Assembly (NCBI GenBank): GCA_005116835.1
Contig: SWDM01000016.1
Coordinates: 509,730 to 553,463 of the forward strand
Length of the DNA stretch: 43,734 nucleotides
From: Nitrospira sp.
GTDB lineage: Bacteria > Nitrospirota > Nitrospiria > Nitrospirales > Nitrospiraceae
Reading direction: 5' to 3'
Each line of letters opens with the position of its first letter. The stretch's first letter is position 1. A program made the position numbers and the translations under genes. Below the pieces are notes generated by a model, which saw nothing but the letters and a program-made list of their open reading frames with translations, was not told the origin of the DNA and made no database searches. Positions 16,351 to 24,666 of this stretch are shown one piece after another.

Positions 16351-16529
16351 TGTAGATAGCACATCATCTGTCCGGTTTTTGTAGCACGTGATCTGTCCGG
16401 TTTAGTCCGATCGTTGATCCTAGGGCCACGGTGTGCGAGACATGTTCGGCGCACGGCTGAAATAGGTGGAGAGAAGAACCGGACAGATCACGTGCTACAA
16501 AAACCGGACAAGTTAACTTGCTATCTACA
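16351..16529. mobile_element. MITE-like element with IS1202-type ends
   Basis: A 179-bp element without a gene. The ends read TGTAGATAGCA and the inverse TGCTATCTACA. Inside each end is an inverted copy of TGTCCGGTTTTTGTAGCACG followed by TGATCTGTCCGG, so TGTCCGG occurs twice per end, 25 bases apart. The core is about 70 bases. Perfect 16-bp duplications flank it. The end layout (TGTA, 18-19 bases, TGTCCG, about 24 bases, TGTCC) matches the insertion sequence entering at 43610. I recall IS1202-type elements with long target duplications, but this was not checked. Confidence 0.8.
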
Positions 16530-16545
16530 CAACTCGATCAACTAC
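16530..16545. repeat. Target-site duplication, right copy
   Basis: An exact copy of 16335-16350, starting directly after the ACA end of the element. Confidence 0.85.
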
Positions 16546-16641
16546 TTGGACCTCTCTGAATCATACGTTCGCAAAGTTTCATGCGGTAGAATTCACTTTC
16601 CTGTCTTCGTGAACAATGTGGCGACGCAATACGTGGGCTAG
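16546..16641 (+). pseudogene. Possible helix-turn-helix gene remnant interrupted by the element
   Basis: Reading across the empty site (joining 16350 to 16546) gives NNSINYLDLSESYVRKVSCG, followed by RIHFPVF. This resembles the excisionase-type helix-turn-helix found in small DNA-binding proteins (xYLxVSxSYVRKL..GRI). The element would split it between the Tyr and Leu codons. The frame ends at 16641 and no start is apparent upstream. This could be chance, since the segment is only about 38 codons. Confidence 0.35.
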
Positions 16642-16836
16642 CCAGATTCGAGGACGCGCCCGGACGGAAATCCGAACTGTCCATCGTTGTCGATGTTACC
16701 AAAAATGGCGGTGACTGGAGCGATCTGCTCTAGCTGTTCAATCACAGACCGATAGCCGATGTCGCCGGATGGCCGGATCAAACAGGCGGTGGGTATCGGC
16801 GATGACCCCGATGCGAATGTCTCTTTTCTGGTTCAT
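16638..16836 (-). pseudogene. Degraded YfcE/MJ0936-type metallophosphoesterase
   Basis: It starts with an ATG at 16836 that overlaps the M48 stop (ATGA), and reads MNQKRDIRIGVIADTHRLFD, the normal opening of this phosphodiesterase family. The frame then breaks. A +1 shift resumes with GDIGYRSVIEQLEQIAPVTA and IFGNIDN, later conserved blocks of the same family. The segment between the two (about 15 codons carrying further metal ligands) and everything after about residue 70 are missing. The enzyme cannot be functional. The tight overlap shows it was once translationally coupled to the M48 protease. Confidence 0.75.
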
Positions 16837-17975
16837 GGGGCAACGACCGGCTGAGATCCGAGTGATACCTGCACCTGTTTCCAGTCAAACGTAAAGGGCT
16901 CCGGGGATTTCTTCGGCAAAGCCGCAAGCTCTGCCTTCAATCGATCAGCCCTGGCGGCGTTCATCGGGTGCGTCGAGAGCCACTCCATCCGGCCTTCGTC
17001 TTTTTCCGAGAGCCGTTCGAAAAACGTGATCATGCCGGCGGGGTCGATCTTCGCCCGCTGAAGCAACTGTAATCCCTTCAGGTCGGCTTCGGTCTCCTGC
17101 TCCCGGCCGAACTTGAGGGTGAACAGCTCGACGCCGAGTTGTTTCATCATCCCAACGAGGCCCTGTTGATTGCCGAACACAATGGCTGCCACCGTCATGA
17201 TCCCGAGACTTTTCACGATCCGTTCAAGCCCATGCCGCTGTAGCACGTGGTTCAATTCATGGCTCAGCACCCCTGCCACTTCTTCGCCACTTTCTGCCTT
17301 TTTCATCAGCCCGGTGAACACCACCACATACCCGCCTGGCAGCGCGAACGCATTGACGACATCGCTCTTCACCACCGTCACTTCGAACTTATAGGGATTA
17401 TCCAGAATCTGCGCCGTCATTCGTTGGGTCATTTCTCCCAATGCTGCGACCGCGGGCCCCTCTTTCATCACCTCCTGATGGCTGAGAAAATCCCGATAGG
17501 CCGATTCCCCCAGCTTTTGCTCCCACTCCACCGGAATCCGGCTCACGGCGATTTCGACAAGGATATCGGACCCGAACCAGAGGCCCAACACGGTGGACAA
17601 AATCATTCCACCGGCTAGACTCCAGACGAGCCTGCGTCGGTGGCGCACCTGTCGAACCTGCTCCGCAGCCTGCGCAAAGGGAAGACTGAGGTGGGAGGGG
17701 ACCGTCTCCCGAAAGGCGCGAATCACATCGGGGTTCTTTAGGTAGAGCGTCCGTTCCCCTTTTTCCCCGGCCCACTTCACGACAAGCTGGTCATGGTCGA
17801 GTCCGCCTGCCGAAACAGCAAGACTTGAATAAGGAACGGATTCCGGCTGGCCATCGGCAGGATCAGATGCAAATGTAATGGTGAGTCCATGTTCCTCGAC
17901 TTGAACTAGACAAGGCGCACCGGCAGCAGGAAACTCATCACCAAAACAGAGGGCGTTGGGGCTCATGGTGGTCAT
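16833..17975 (-). CDS. M48 family metalloprotease
   Basis: 380 residues. An N-terminal cytoplasmic domain (about 1-110) is followed by a transmembrane helix (WSLAGGMILSTVLGLWFG, about 118-135) and the M48 peptidase domain. Zinc ligands are His239 and His243 in HELNH, and Glu296 in ETEAD; the catalytic Glu is 240. The CFGDEFPAAG N-terminal domain is not one I recognise. Such proteins (HtpX/BepA-like) degrade misfolded envelope proteins. The stop codon overlaps the start of a broken phosphoesterase by four bases. Upstream, a type E hairpin element separates it from the AIM24-like gene. Confidence 0.9.
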   Translation of the reverse strand: MTTMSPNALCFGDEFPAAGAPCLVQVEEHGLTITFASDPADGQPESVPYSSLAVSAGGLDHDQLVVKWAGEKGERTLYLKNPDVIRAFRETVPSHLSLPFAQAAEQVRQVRHRRRLVWSLAGGMILSTVLGLWFGSDILVEIAVSRIPVEWEQKLGESAYRDFLSHQEVMKEGPAVAALGEMTQRMTAQILDNPYKFEVTVVKSDVVNAFALPGGYVVVFTGLMKKAESGEEVAGVLSHELNHVLQRHGLERIVKSLGIMTVAAIVFGNQQGLVGMMKQLGVELFTLKFGREQETEADLKGLQLLQRAKIDPAGMITFFERLSEKDEGRMEWLSTHPMNAARADRLKAELAALPKKSPEPFTFDWKQVQVSLGSQPVVAP

Positions 17976-17987
17976 TTTAAATCGTAC

Positions 17988-18109
17988 GGTTGCTCAAAAT
18001 GGCTGCGAACGAGGCCGCAGGCAAGCAGAAACCGGAAGCGTACCCTCCGGGGTACATTGAGGATTTCCTGCGAGCCGAGAACGAAGTTGGCGGCCATTTT
18101 CAGCAGCCG
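17988..18109. repeat. Hairpin element, type E copy 2
   Basis: A degenerate homologue of 4599-4726. The outer arms GGTTGCTCAAAATGGCTGC and GGCGGCCATTTTCAGCAGCC pair imperfectly. The shared GAGGCCGCAGG block and the central hairpin AGCGTACCC..GGGTACATTGAGGAT align along the whole length. As with copy 1, it abuts the stop codon of the neighbouring minus-strand gene (18110). Confidence 0.8.
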
Positions 18110-18793
18110 TTATTCGGAGACTGGGATGAACTGTCTGATCCACGCTCCAAAACTTCCCGGGTTTCGGCTTTGAATGAATACGAGTCCCGGCCCTCGGAAC
18201 CGGCAGACAAACCCCTCTCCTGACGTGAAGCTGGCCACCCAGCCGGACGTGGCTTTTTCGATGTTGTACGAGGTTGTGGAGGACCAGGCCACGAGGTGGC
18301 TATTATCCACGATGTATTCCTGATTGGGCTTCAGCTCGATCTTGTGAATGGCCCCGAAGCTATTCAGCACGAGCATTCCCTTGCCGCTGATATTCAGAAT
18401 GAAGAACCCCTCCCCGCCCAGCAGTCCTCGGCTCAGCCCCTGCATTTTGTTTTCAATCACGATCCCCTCGGCCCCGGCAAGAAAACCGTCTTTCTGCACC
18501 ATGTAGTCGTTCACGCCGTCGAGTTCCAAGATGACAATTTCGCCCGGCACTGTCGGGGCCAGCAAGGCTTCGCCGGGGCCGCGGGTGGCTCGCAGCGTCT
18601 GGAAGAAGAACTTCTCCCCCGTCAGAAACTTTCTCGACAGGGCTCCGAGAAAGCCGCCCTCCATTTTGCTTTCAATATCGATAGTCGGCGAACAAGCCAC
18701 CATCGCGCCCGATTCGGCTTTGATATTTTCACCAGCCTCCAATTCGACCCGCACCATCGGAAACGCACCTGGATATAAGATTTCGCTTTTCAT
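18110..18793 (-). CDS. AIM24 / TIGR00266 family protein
   Basis: 227 residues, all beta-rich, with the family's repeating blocks: PMVRVELEAGENIKAESGAMVA at the start, LSRKFLTGEKFFFQTLRATRGPGE, then GEIVILELDG, GLLGGEGFFILNISGKGMLVLNSFG and the closing SGEGFVCRFRGPGLVFIQSRNP. This is the single-domain bacterial form of the AIM24 fold (a trp-RNA-binding-attenuation-like beta sandwich); its function is not known. No signal peptide. A purine-rich GGGAGGAAAG precedes the ATG. It lies upstream of the M48 protease on the same strand with a repeat element between. Confidence 0.9.
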   Translation of the reverse strand: MKSEILYPGAFPMVRVELEAGENIKAESGAMVACSPTIDIESKMEGGFLGALSRKFLTGEKFFFQTLRATRGPGEALLAPTVPGEIVILELDGVNDYMVQKDGFLAGAEGIVIENKMQGLSRGLLGGEGFFILNISGKGMLVLNSFGAIHKIELKPNQEYIVDNSHLVAWSSTTSYNIEKATSGWVASFTSGEGFVCRFRGPGLVFIQSRNPGSFGAWIRQFIPVSE

Positions 18794-18836
18794 TTACTAC
18801 TTTCCTCCCTTCCTCACTTGTTCAGATGACGCGGGT

Positions 18837-18922
18837 GACAGCGAGCAGGGTGCCCACCCGCCCGCAGCGGGGTCCCTACACCGGGCGGGGTGCGAGGACG
18901 GATGGGCACCCTGCTCGTTGTC
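18837..18922. repeat. Long imperfect palindrome
   Basis: 24-base arms with two mismatches (GACAGCGAGCAGGGTGCCCA at the left; inverse at 18899-18922) enclose a GC-rich 38-base centre, itself able to pair (CCCGCCCGC / GGGCGGGG). It lies between the amidohydrolase and AIM24-like genes and may be a terminator or a small repeat element. No T run follows. Confidence 0.75.
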
Positions 18923-18936
18923 AGAACCCGCCCCAT

Positions 18937-20370
18937 CTACCCCGCCACCCATCCATATACCCGACGACTCGGCTCCAACCCTTCTTCCAAATAGCTCATT
19001 CTGAGTTGCCCCAGAACGTCTTTCTGCAATTCATTCCGCTTCGCCTTGGCGTCGACGCCAAACACTCGTGCGGCATTTAGTCCAAAGATCTGTTCCTTCA
19101 CCTGGCGGGTAAGGGGCTGGTACCGATGCTGCTCGATCAGCCGATCCGGAATTTGAAACCGTCGAAAGGCTTCGATCTGCCATTGCGGCGAGCCATACCA
19201 AATCGAGTCAGTCCCCCAGAGCACATGATCGACTCCGAATGCATCGATGATCTGCCCAAGCAGATGCGCACAGACAACCGGATGGGTCGTGACGAGTTGG
19301 GCAAAGGTCGAGCCGAGCTCCATGTATATGTTCTTGATTCCAGGCTGCGCCTGCTTCATGCGGCAGAACTCGGTGGTCCAGGGAATCTCTCCTGTCTTGG
19401 TAAACACCCCATCCACCGTTGCAGTACTCTTGAGCCCCGAATGATAGACCAGGAAATCGATGTCCGGAAAATCTTTTGCCGCCTTGATCAAATCTTTGGG
19501 GTGATTGTAGTCCGGCACCGGACCCAGCGGCAGTCCCTTGTGGACACAGACACGCTTAATGTTGAGCTTTCTCGCCTGCTCCAGCATCGGATAGGCGATC
19601 TTCTCGTCGTCCATCCACCAACCACGATCGAATCCCTGGGGACAAGACCCGGTGTAACATTTCCAGGCATCGACCTTGAGCGTCTCCGCCTGCATCGCCA
19701 TAAATTCCAAATCAGCTGCTCCCAGCTGGGGAGTAGCCAGTCCGTGCGCGAGCATTCGTTGGGACTGCGCAAGACGGTTGACCTCGTCACGGATGTGAGC
19801 CATTTCGCTCGGCGGCACAACCGCTTCCTGAGGATAGGGGCCCGGCGGCGTACTGATGAGGCCGATAGTGGTCTCACTATCGAGAAACACTTCTTTGACA
19901 AAATTCTCCCACGACAGATCGTCGATGGTTCCTCGATCGCCGGCAAGCTTCGGGTTGAGGCCCGATTCCCTGATCCATCTCCGGAGCGACAGCAACCCCT
20001 GTTTAGACACCGCTCCCTTTCGATTGTTTTCCGCATCGGTCGGATCGAAGTGCGAACCGACATAGTGCGTCTGCACATCGAAGATGAAATAGGGTGTTCC
20101 CTGCTGCTCGGCAAAGGCTGCCGTTTCGAACAATTCGATCCCTCTAACGTCAAAGAACTTTCCAAAGATCGAGTTCATGGCGAGCAAGGAGGCTGCCATC
20201 CCACCGGTCGTCTTGAGAAAGTCTCGACGAGTGAGACCTCGTCGAGCTGAGGTCTGTTCCACAAACGCAGTGGCAAGCTGTTCCGCGCGAGCCTGCGCTG
20301 CAGTCTGGCAGAAGGGAGCGAATTCTTCGTTCGAGACGATCTGCGTCGGAAGAGCGGATTCGAATGACAT
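18937..20370 (-). CDS. Tat-exported amidohydrolase (amidohydrolase 2 family)
   Basis: 477 residues from the ATG at 20370, supported by GAGGAAGG just upstream; a longer start at 20508 is less likely. A twin-arginine motif (LTRRDFLKTTGGMAASLLAM) lies near residues 45-60, so the folded enzyme is exported by Tat. The catalytic domain has FDVQTHYVGSHFD (an H-x-H-like start modified to T-H-Y), the CVHKGLPLGP, LVYHSGLK and HVLWGTDSIWYGSP segments, and a Gly-Thr-Asp near the C-terminal end of the barrel. Amidohydrolase-2 enzymes use a metal in a TIM barrel for hydrolysis or decarboxylation; the substrate is unknown. Confidence 0.82.
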   Translation of the reverse strand: MSFESALPTQIVSNEEFAPFCQTAAQARAEQLATAFVEQTSARRGLTRRDFLKTTGGMAASLLAMNSIFGKFFDVRGIELFETAAFAEQQGTPYFIFDVQTHYVGSHFDPTDAENNRKGAVSKQGLLSLRRWIRESGLNPKLAGDRGTIDDLSWENFVKEVFLDSETTIGLISTPPGPYPQEAVVPPSEMAHIRDEVNRLAQSQRMLAHGLATPQLGAADLEFMAMQAETLKVDAWKCYTGSCPQGFDRGWWMDDEKIAYPMLEQARKLNIKRVCVHKGLPLGPVPDYNHPKDLIKAAKDFPDIDFLVYHSGLKSTATVDGVFTKTGEIPWTTEFCRMKQAQPGIKNIYMELGSTFAQLVTTHPVVCAHLLGQIIDAFGVDHVLWGTDSIWYGSPQWQIEAFRRFQIPDRLIEQHRYQPLTRQVKEQIFGLNAARVFGVDAKAKRNELQKDVLGQLRMSYLEEGLEPSRRVYGWVAG

Positions 20371-20592
20371 CCCCTTCCTCGCCGAAGAAATGTGCGGAAA
20401 TGGTGACGGTGAGGACGCCATGATGCCTATTCTTGTGAGTGGTGTGCCGTGATTCTGTGGAATACGTCCGGCAGAGTCAAGCAACCGGATTGGGGTAGGA
20501 ATCAGCAATCTTCGACTGGGGACGGGAGGGGGGCCGATGGATGATTTGGACCGGAATGGGAAGCTGGAGTGGCTGGTCTCAGGTACAGCCGA

Positions 20593-23500
20593 TTACAGCT
20601 TGGGAATTGTCGCGACGACATCGCGTATAGCGTCACCCTCTTGGTCTTTACCGTCTCGTCCGACGCTATACATCACGCCCTTCTTCTGATTGACCAGCAT
20701 CGGAAGGCCGGTAAAGGGATCGTAGTGAGACTGCCCTGCCTTCGCAAGACGCGTGAGCATATTTTCCTCTTGCGTCCCTCGTCTGACCCAAACTTGCAGA
20801 CTTGCCAAACGAAGCTGGGCATCGGTCTCCAGCATCTGCCCGACATAGGGATCCCACGAAGGAAGTGGCTCGACTCCGATGATGTTCTCCATCGGGTTCG
20901 TCACATAATCCATCACACCGGCAGCAGGAGTCCGAATGAAACTGGACAGTTTCGGCAAGCTCGTATAGCGCCCTTCCGCCACTGCCTTGCTCGCCGCCTC
21001 GTAATAGTCCGCATAGGCATTGGATCGCCGCTGCACCGGTAGGGGCATCGCCGCTGCCAAAGTAACGTACAGGGGCCGGTCATCCGCCTTGCCATTCTTT
21101 AGATTCGTTGTCGAGGCTTTCGTCGCCCACAGGAGATGGCTCTGCATCGGCCATCGGAGGGACAGCTCAACCTGGTCAAGGGGGCGAACGATCTTGCTGA
21201 GTTGAGCGATCGCTGCCCCATCGAGGTCATGTTGGGACAAGAGCCCGGATGCAATGGCGATACTATCTTGAACTGCGGTCGCTGCCAACATCTTCACCAT
21301 CAGGGTCTTCGATTGTCCCAGCGCAACACGCCAGGACGCCATATCGGTTTGGAGACGTTCGAGACCTGTGCCGAGATCCTGCGCAAATCCTTCCGCCAGA
21401 TACAGCCGATGGGTCGCCAGAATAAGGGCGCAGTTCGGACTCAGGATTTGCCCGTAACCCGCATCTTCAAACGGCATTGAGAGCCATTGCTGGTAGCGCC
21501 TCAGCGCAACGGATTCTTGAGCCGCCCATGATCGGACAGCTGCAGCATGAGGCTTTAGCTGTCCCACTGGATCGGGACTGGTGAACCATCCTCGTGTCAC
21601 GTTGGCGGAGGCATCTGTCGTTGTCATCCCCTTTCCCTCATCGCCAAGCATGCAGCTGTTCGCTGCCGGGAGATCGCTCCCATCCACCCTCCGTCCATAG
21701 CCGGCTTGAACTGGATCCTGTTCTTCAGAGGCATCGAAGCCGAGCAGTAAGAAATACCCATTTTTTCTTGAGTCGGTAAGTACCGATGGGGGACTCGCTG
21801 TGAGGCTCTGATAGGCCGGAGACGGAGGAGCTTCCATCGCGATCCAAGCCACGATGACTGCCCCGATGCCGATCGCCGCTAACAGGAGGGAGGCAAACGC
21901 CAACCCCACACACAACAACACAATCGATCGTGTCGTGGAAAAACAGGATCCGATAAACGATGAGAGGCCGATGCGGACCCGCGCCGCTCGTACGGCAAGC
22001 CCGGAACGTGGTTTCGGCGATGTCACACGATCATGCGTAGAGACTTGGGGGCTTTCTCCCGCTGAGTCAAAAAGAACATCGACGGCCGATGCAGCAGCGG
22101 ATACTACCGGTTCTGGCTGCGACAGAGGGGCTTCGATACCAAGATCCCGCCATGCGATAGGAGACGGTGGAGGGGGATTCACAAACGTGACCGATTCACT
22201 GGCCCGAACCCAGTCCGGTCTCGTATCTTCCTTCATCACAACCGGTTCAGGGACTGGGACCTGCGCTTCAACGATAGGAGCAGCAGCGAGGGAAGGAGCT
22301 GATTCCCATCCACCACTGCGTGAGAGTTCAGCGACCGCTTCAGGAGACTCAACCACCGGAGATACCGATGGAGGGACAACTGGGGCATCCCCCTTTTCTT
22401 TGTCCCAATTTCGTTTTTTCTCAGACGGACGATGCGACTGAACCTCGACTTCGCCTGTGCTCCAATTCGACTGTGCATCTGTTGAGGCGACCGATACCGG
22501 TGAACTATCGCTCGCTGCCACGGGAGACGGCTCCGTCAATGACGGGGATAGAGTCGGTTCAGATTCAAGAGGTGGTTCAATTGGCTCTGACAGAACCGGC
22601 ACCGAAGGGGCCAGGTTGAAAGGGCTTGGGGTATCGTTCGAGAAAGTCGTCGGCTGCGCCAACCTGAATGGCTCTTCGGATACAAGCGCTGTTGTCGGCT
22701 GCGGAAGATCGGATGTTCTGCTTGTACCTGTATCTTCAATCGACCCACTCACCTCGATCGAGAGCAAAGGATTGTCCGATGGCAACGGCTCCGATTCGCT
22801 GACTGAGGCGAGCGAGAAAGAAGGCTCCGGCTCCTGGTCTGGCACGGATTCCGGTTGCGCTGACTCTAATTCCCTCACATCCTGTTCGCTCGTACCAAGT
22901 TCGGACAGTGGGGCAGGCGAACTCGACGACGAACTTCCTGCGTCAAACTTCCATGGACCGTCAAACAGGGTGTTCCATGAAAATGCGGCCTCGGGCGAGG
23001 AATCAGCAGCTGGTGGGGTCGAAACTTCAGGTTCTTGATGCATTACGGGAATCGTCGATGGCTCTGCCGCAAAGATCGACTCACGAGGCTCCGTCGGATC
23101 CGGCATAGGTGCCTGATTTGTCGACGTATCTGAGACAGATTCAGGCTGAATGGCGGCAGGCGGAACTAAGACGGATTCACCGCCTGATGGGGATACCTCC
23201 GCTGATTGTTCCAGCGGAGACGTCAACGGGGTTGGTTCCTCAATCATGACGGTAGACTGCTCTATCTGCTCCCAGGGCATAGGAGCAGATAATTCTGGCG
23301 AGTCGACAGCGGAAGCGATGATTCCCCCGACATCCGATTTGGGCTCCTCTGAAGAGCTAGGGGTATGCCCCTGCTCCACAACAGGGGTATGTTCAACGAG
23401 CGGAATCTCCTGCCCCTGTTGAACCAAATCAATCGGCGCCGGATCTATAGAAACATTGGGACTATCGTGGGATTCAATGATGGGGTTTGACAAGGTGGGC

Positions 23501-24225
23501 GCTGGAACCTCGCGGCTCAAGGAAGCCTCGTCGAATTGCTCCCACGGCATCACCGTAGATGCTTCGGCAGTAGCAAGAGCTTCGTCCTGGGGCTGTGCGG
23601 TAGCAGCTTCCAACGATGTCACTGCAGCAGAAGCCCCTGGGTGCACGGCAAGAAGCTCGCCGGTTTGGATATCGAAGAGAGAGGCAAGCTGACAGGCCAC
23701 CGCGCTGGCCGGGGCAAGCTCCCTTATTTTGGCATAGAGCTGGGACGGCTTCGTGGGATTTTCAGAATCAGCATCTTCGATGAGAATGCCAATGGCCTTG
23801 CCCAATTCGGCCACTGCCGCTACGGCATCCCCCTTCTCCTCATACACATGGGCCAAGCGTTCGAGGAACGGGACGCACCGAGGTCCTGCGGCCAAGTACT
23901 CGCGTAACAAGGATTCGGCCAGCCAGAAATCCTGTCGCTCAATCGCGTCGTTGGCCAGGGACTCAAATGCTTGGCGAGCTGCGACAAGACTGCCTAACCG
24001 TAAATGTAATGTAGCAAAAAGCCGTCGCGCCTCCACGTTCTGAGGATCAATCACGAGCAGCTCTTTCAACACAGTGGACGACCGGCCGTACTTGCCGGTG
24101 TTCATGTTGGTGATGGCTTCCTCGAGAAGCGCGCTCTTTTTGCTATAGCCGACCACACCCTGTTTATGGACACGGGGGGGGGTCTTCTTATCAGCTTTTG
24201 GGGGGAATTTCTTATCGGTCCGCAC
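20593..24225 (-). CDS. Large TPR / acidic low-complexity / membrane protein
   Basis: 1210 residues in four parts. Residues 25-175 look like tetratricopeptide repeats (LEEAITNMNTGKYGRSSTVL, VAARQAFESLANDAIERQ, LERLAHVYEEKGDAVAAVAE). Residues about 200-770 are an acidic Ser/Pro/Glu-rich linker that repeats the short motif MPWEQ(F/I) and has FSWNTLF and GPWKF variants. A transmembrane helix follows (SIVLLCVGLAFASLLLAAIG). The last 380 residues form a globular, probably periplasmic domain with no motif I recognise. The tethered, motif-studded linker suggests a scaffold. It is divergent from the secretin at 24667, which hints at a shared envelope-secretion role (inference only). Confidence 0.75.
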   Translation of the reverse strand: MRTDKKFPPKADKKTPPRVHKQGVVGYSKKSALLEEAITNMNTGKYGRSSTVLKELLVIDPQNVEARRLFATLHLRLGSLVAARQAFESLANDAIERQDFWLAESLLREYLAAGPRCVPFLERLAHVYEEKGDAVAAVAELGKAIGILIEDADSENPTKPSQLYAKIRELAPASAVACQLASLFDIQTGELLAVHPGASAAVTSLEAATAQPQDEALATAEASTVMPWEQFDEASLSREVPAPTLSNPIIESHDSPNVSIDPAPIDLVQQGQEIPLVEHTPVVEQGHTPSSSEEPKSDVGGIIASAVDSPELSAPMPWEQIEQSTVMIEEPTPLTSPLEQSAEVSPSGGESVLVPPAAIQPESVSDTSTNQAPMPDPTEPRESIFAAEPSTIPVMHQEPEVSTPPAADSSPEAAFSWNTLFDGPWKFDAGSSSSSSPAPLSELGTSEQDVRELESAQPESVPDQEPEPSFSLASVSESEPLPSDNPLLSIEVSGSIEDTGTSRTSDLPQPTTALVSEEPFRLAQPTTFSNDTPSPFNLAPSVPVLSEPIEPPLESEPTLSPSLTEPSPVAASDSSPVSVASTDAQSNWSTGEVEVQSHRPSEKKRNWDKEKGDAPVVPPSVSPVVESPEAVAELSRSGGWESAPSLAAAPIVEAQVPVPEPVVMKEDTRPDWVRASESVTFVNPPPPSPIAWRDLGIEAPLSQPEPVVSAAASAVDVLFDSAGESPQVSTHDRVTSPKPRSGLAVRAARVRIGLSSFIGSCFSTTRSIVLLCVGLAFASLLLAAIGIGAVIVAWIAMEAPPSPAYQSLTASPPSVLTDSRKNGYFLLLGFDASEEQDPVQAGYGRRVDGSDLPAANSCMLGDEGKGMTTTDASANVTRGWFTSPDPVGQLKPHAAAVRSWAAQESVALRRYQQWLSMPFEDAGYGQILSPNCALILATHRLYLAEGFAQDLGTGLERLQTDMASWRVALGQSKTLMVKMLAATAVQDSIAIASGLLSQHDLDGAAIAQLSKIVRPLDQVELSLRWPMQSHLLWATKASTTNLKNGKADDRPLYVTLAAAMPLPVQRRSNAYADYYEAASKAVAEGRYTSLPKLSSFIRTPAAGVMDYVTNPMENIIGVEPLPSWDPYVGQMLETDAQLRLASLQVWVRRGTQEENMLTRLAKAGQSHYDPFTGLPMLVNQKKGVMYSVGRDGKDQEGDAIRDVVATIPKL

Positions 24226-24666
24226 GTTACAACCTTAGCAGATCATCGAAAAATGCGGAGCAGCTCCTCTAGCCACTTTGCGCCAGAACTTGCGTCCGTT
24301 CTCCGTTCAAGAGTTTGAGGGAAGGCAAACCAGACAGAGCACTGCAATCCTAGTGCCACTTTGGCATTCATGTCTGTTTTGAACATCCTTTACTATTAAG
24401 GTGTTAGATGAGTCTCTCCTTCTCATTTTCCCAATCGCTTTTCAAAAATGAACAAACCAGTCAAGAACTGCGGTTGAGAGAGCTTTTTCATCGGAGCGAC
24501 GATAGGGAAACTCCCAAGGGCGCAGATGCTGGCTCCCTGTACAGAAACACCAAACACGCAGTCTAGTTGTACCGATGTTGGCCTTATGGTACCGTCCATT
24601 ACGCCTTTTTCCATGTTTGACACGATCCGGGGAGGACTCACGCTCTCCCCATAGTTTGTTGCAATT
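24226..24666. other. Divergent intergenic region
   Basis: 441 bases between the TPR protein (minus) and the secretin (plus). It should contain both promoters. I find no clear gene, hairpin or repeat. A minus-strand open frame across 24423-25001 is the shadow of the secretin. Confidence 0.5.

Larger units (their letters stand above)
16211..16637. other. Intergenic stretch with insertion scar
   Basis: 427 bases holding the TRL-like gene's upstream region, the 179-bp element at 16351-16529 with its 16-bp target duplications, and a possible helix-turn-helix remnant on the right. No intact gene is present. Confidence 0.7.

Noticed and set aside
17990-18223. 77-codon plus-strand frame over the type E repeat
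   Set aside because: It is made of the hairpin element and the antisense of the AIM24-like gene; no ribosome site or family resemblance.
20593-24225. Plus-strand Ser/Gly/Thr-rich frames opposite the 1210-residue protein
   Set aside because: They mirror the Pro/Ser/Glu-rich low-complexity linker; the minus frame has TPRs, a membrane helix and a continuous length that they lack.
24340-24400. Sigma-54-type promoter upstream of the secretin
   Set aside because: TGGCAT is present but the downstream GC-element spacing and sequence do not fit.
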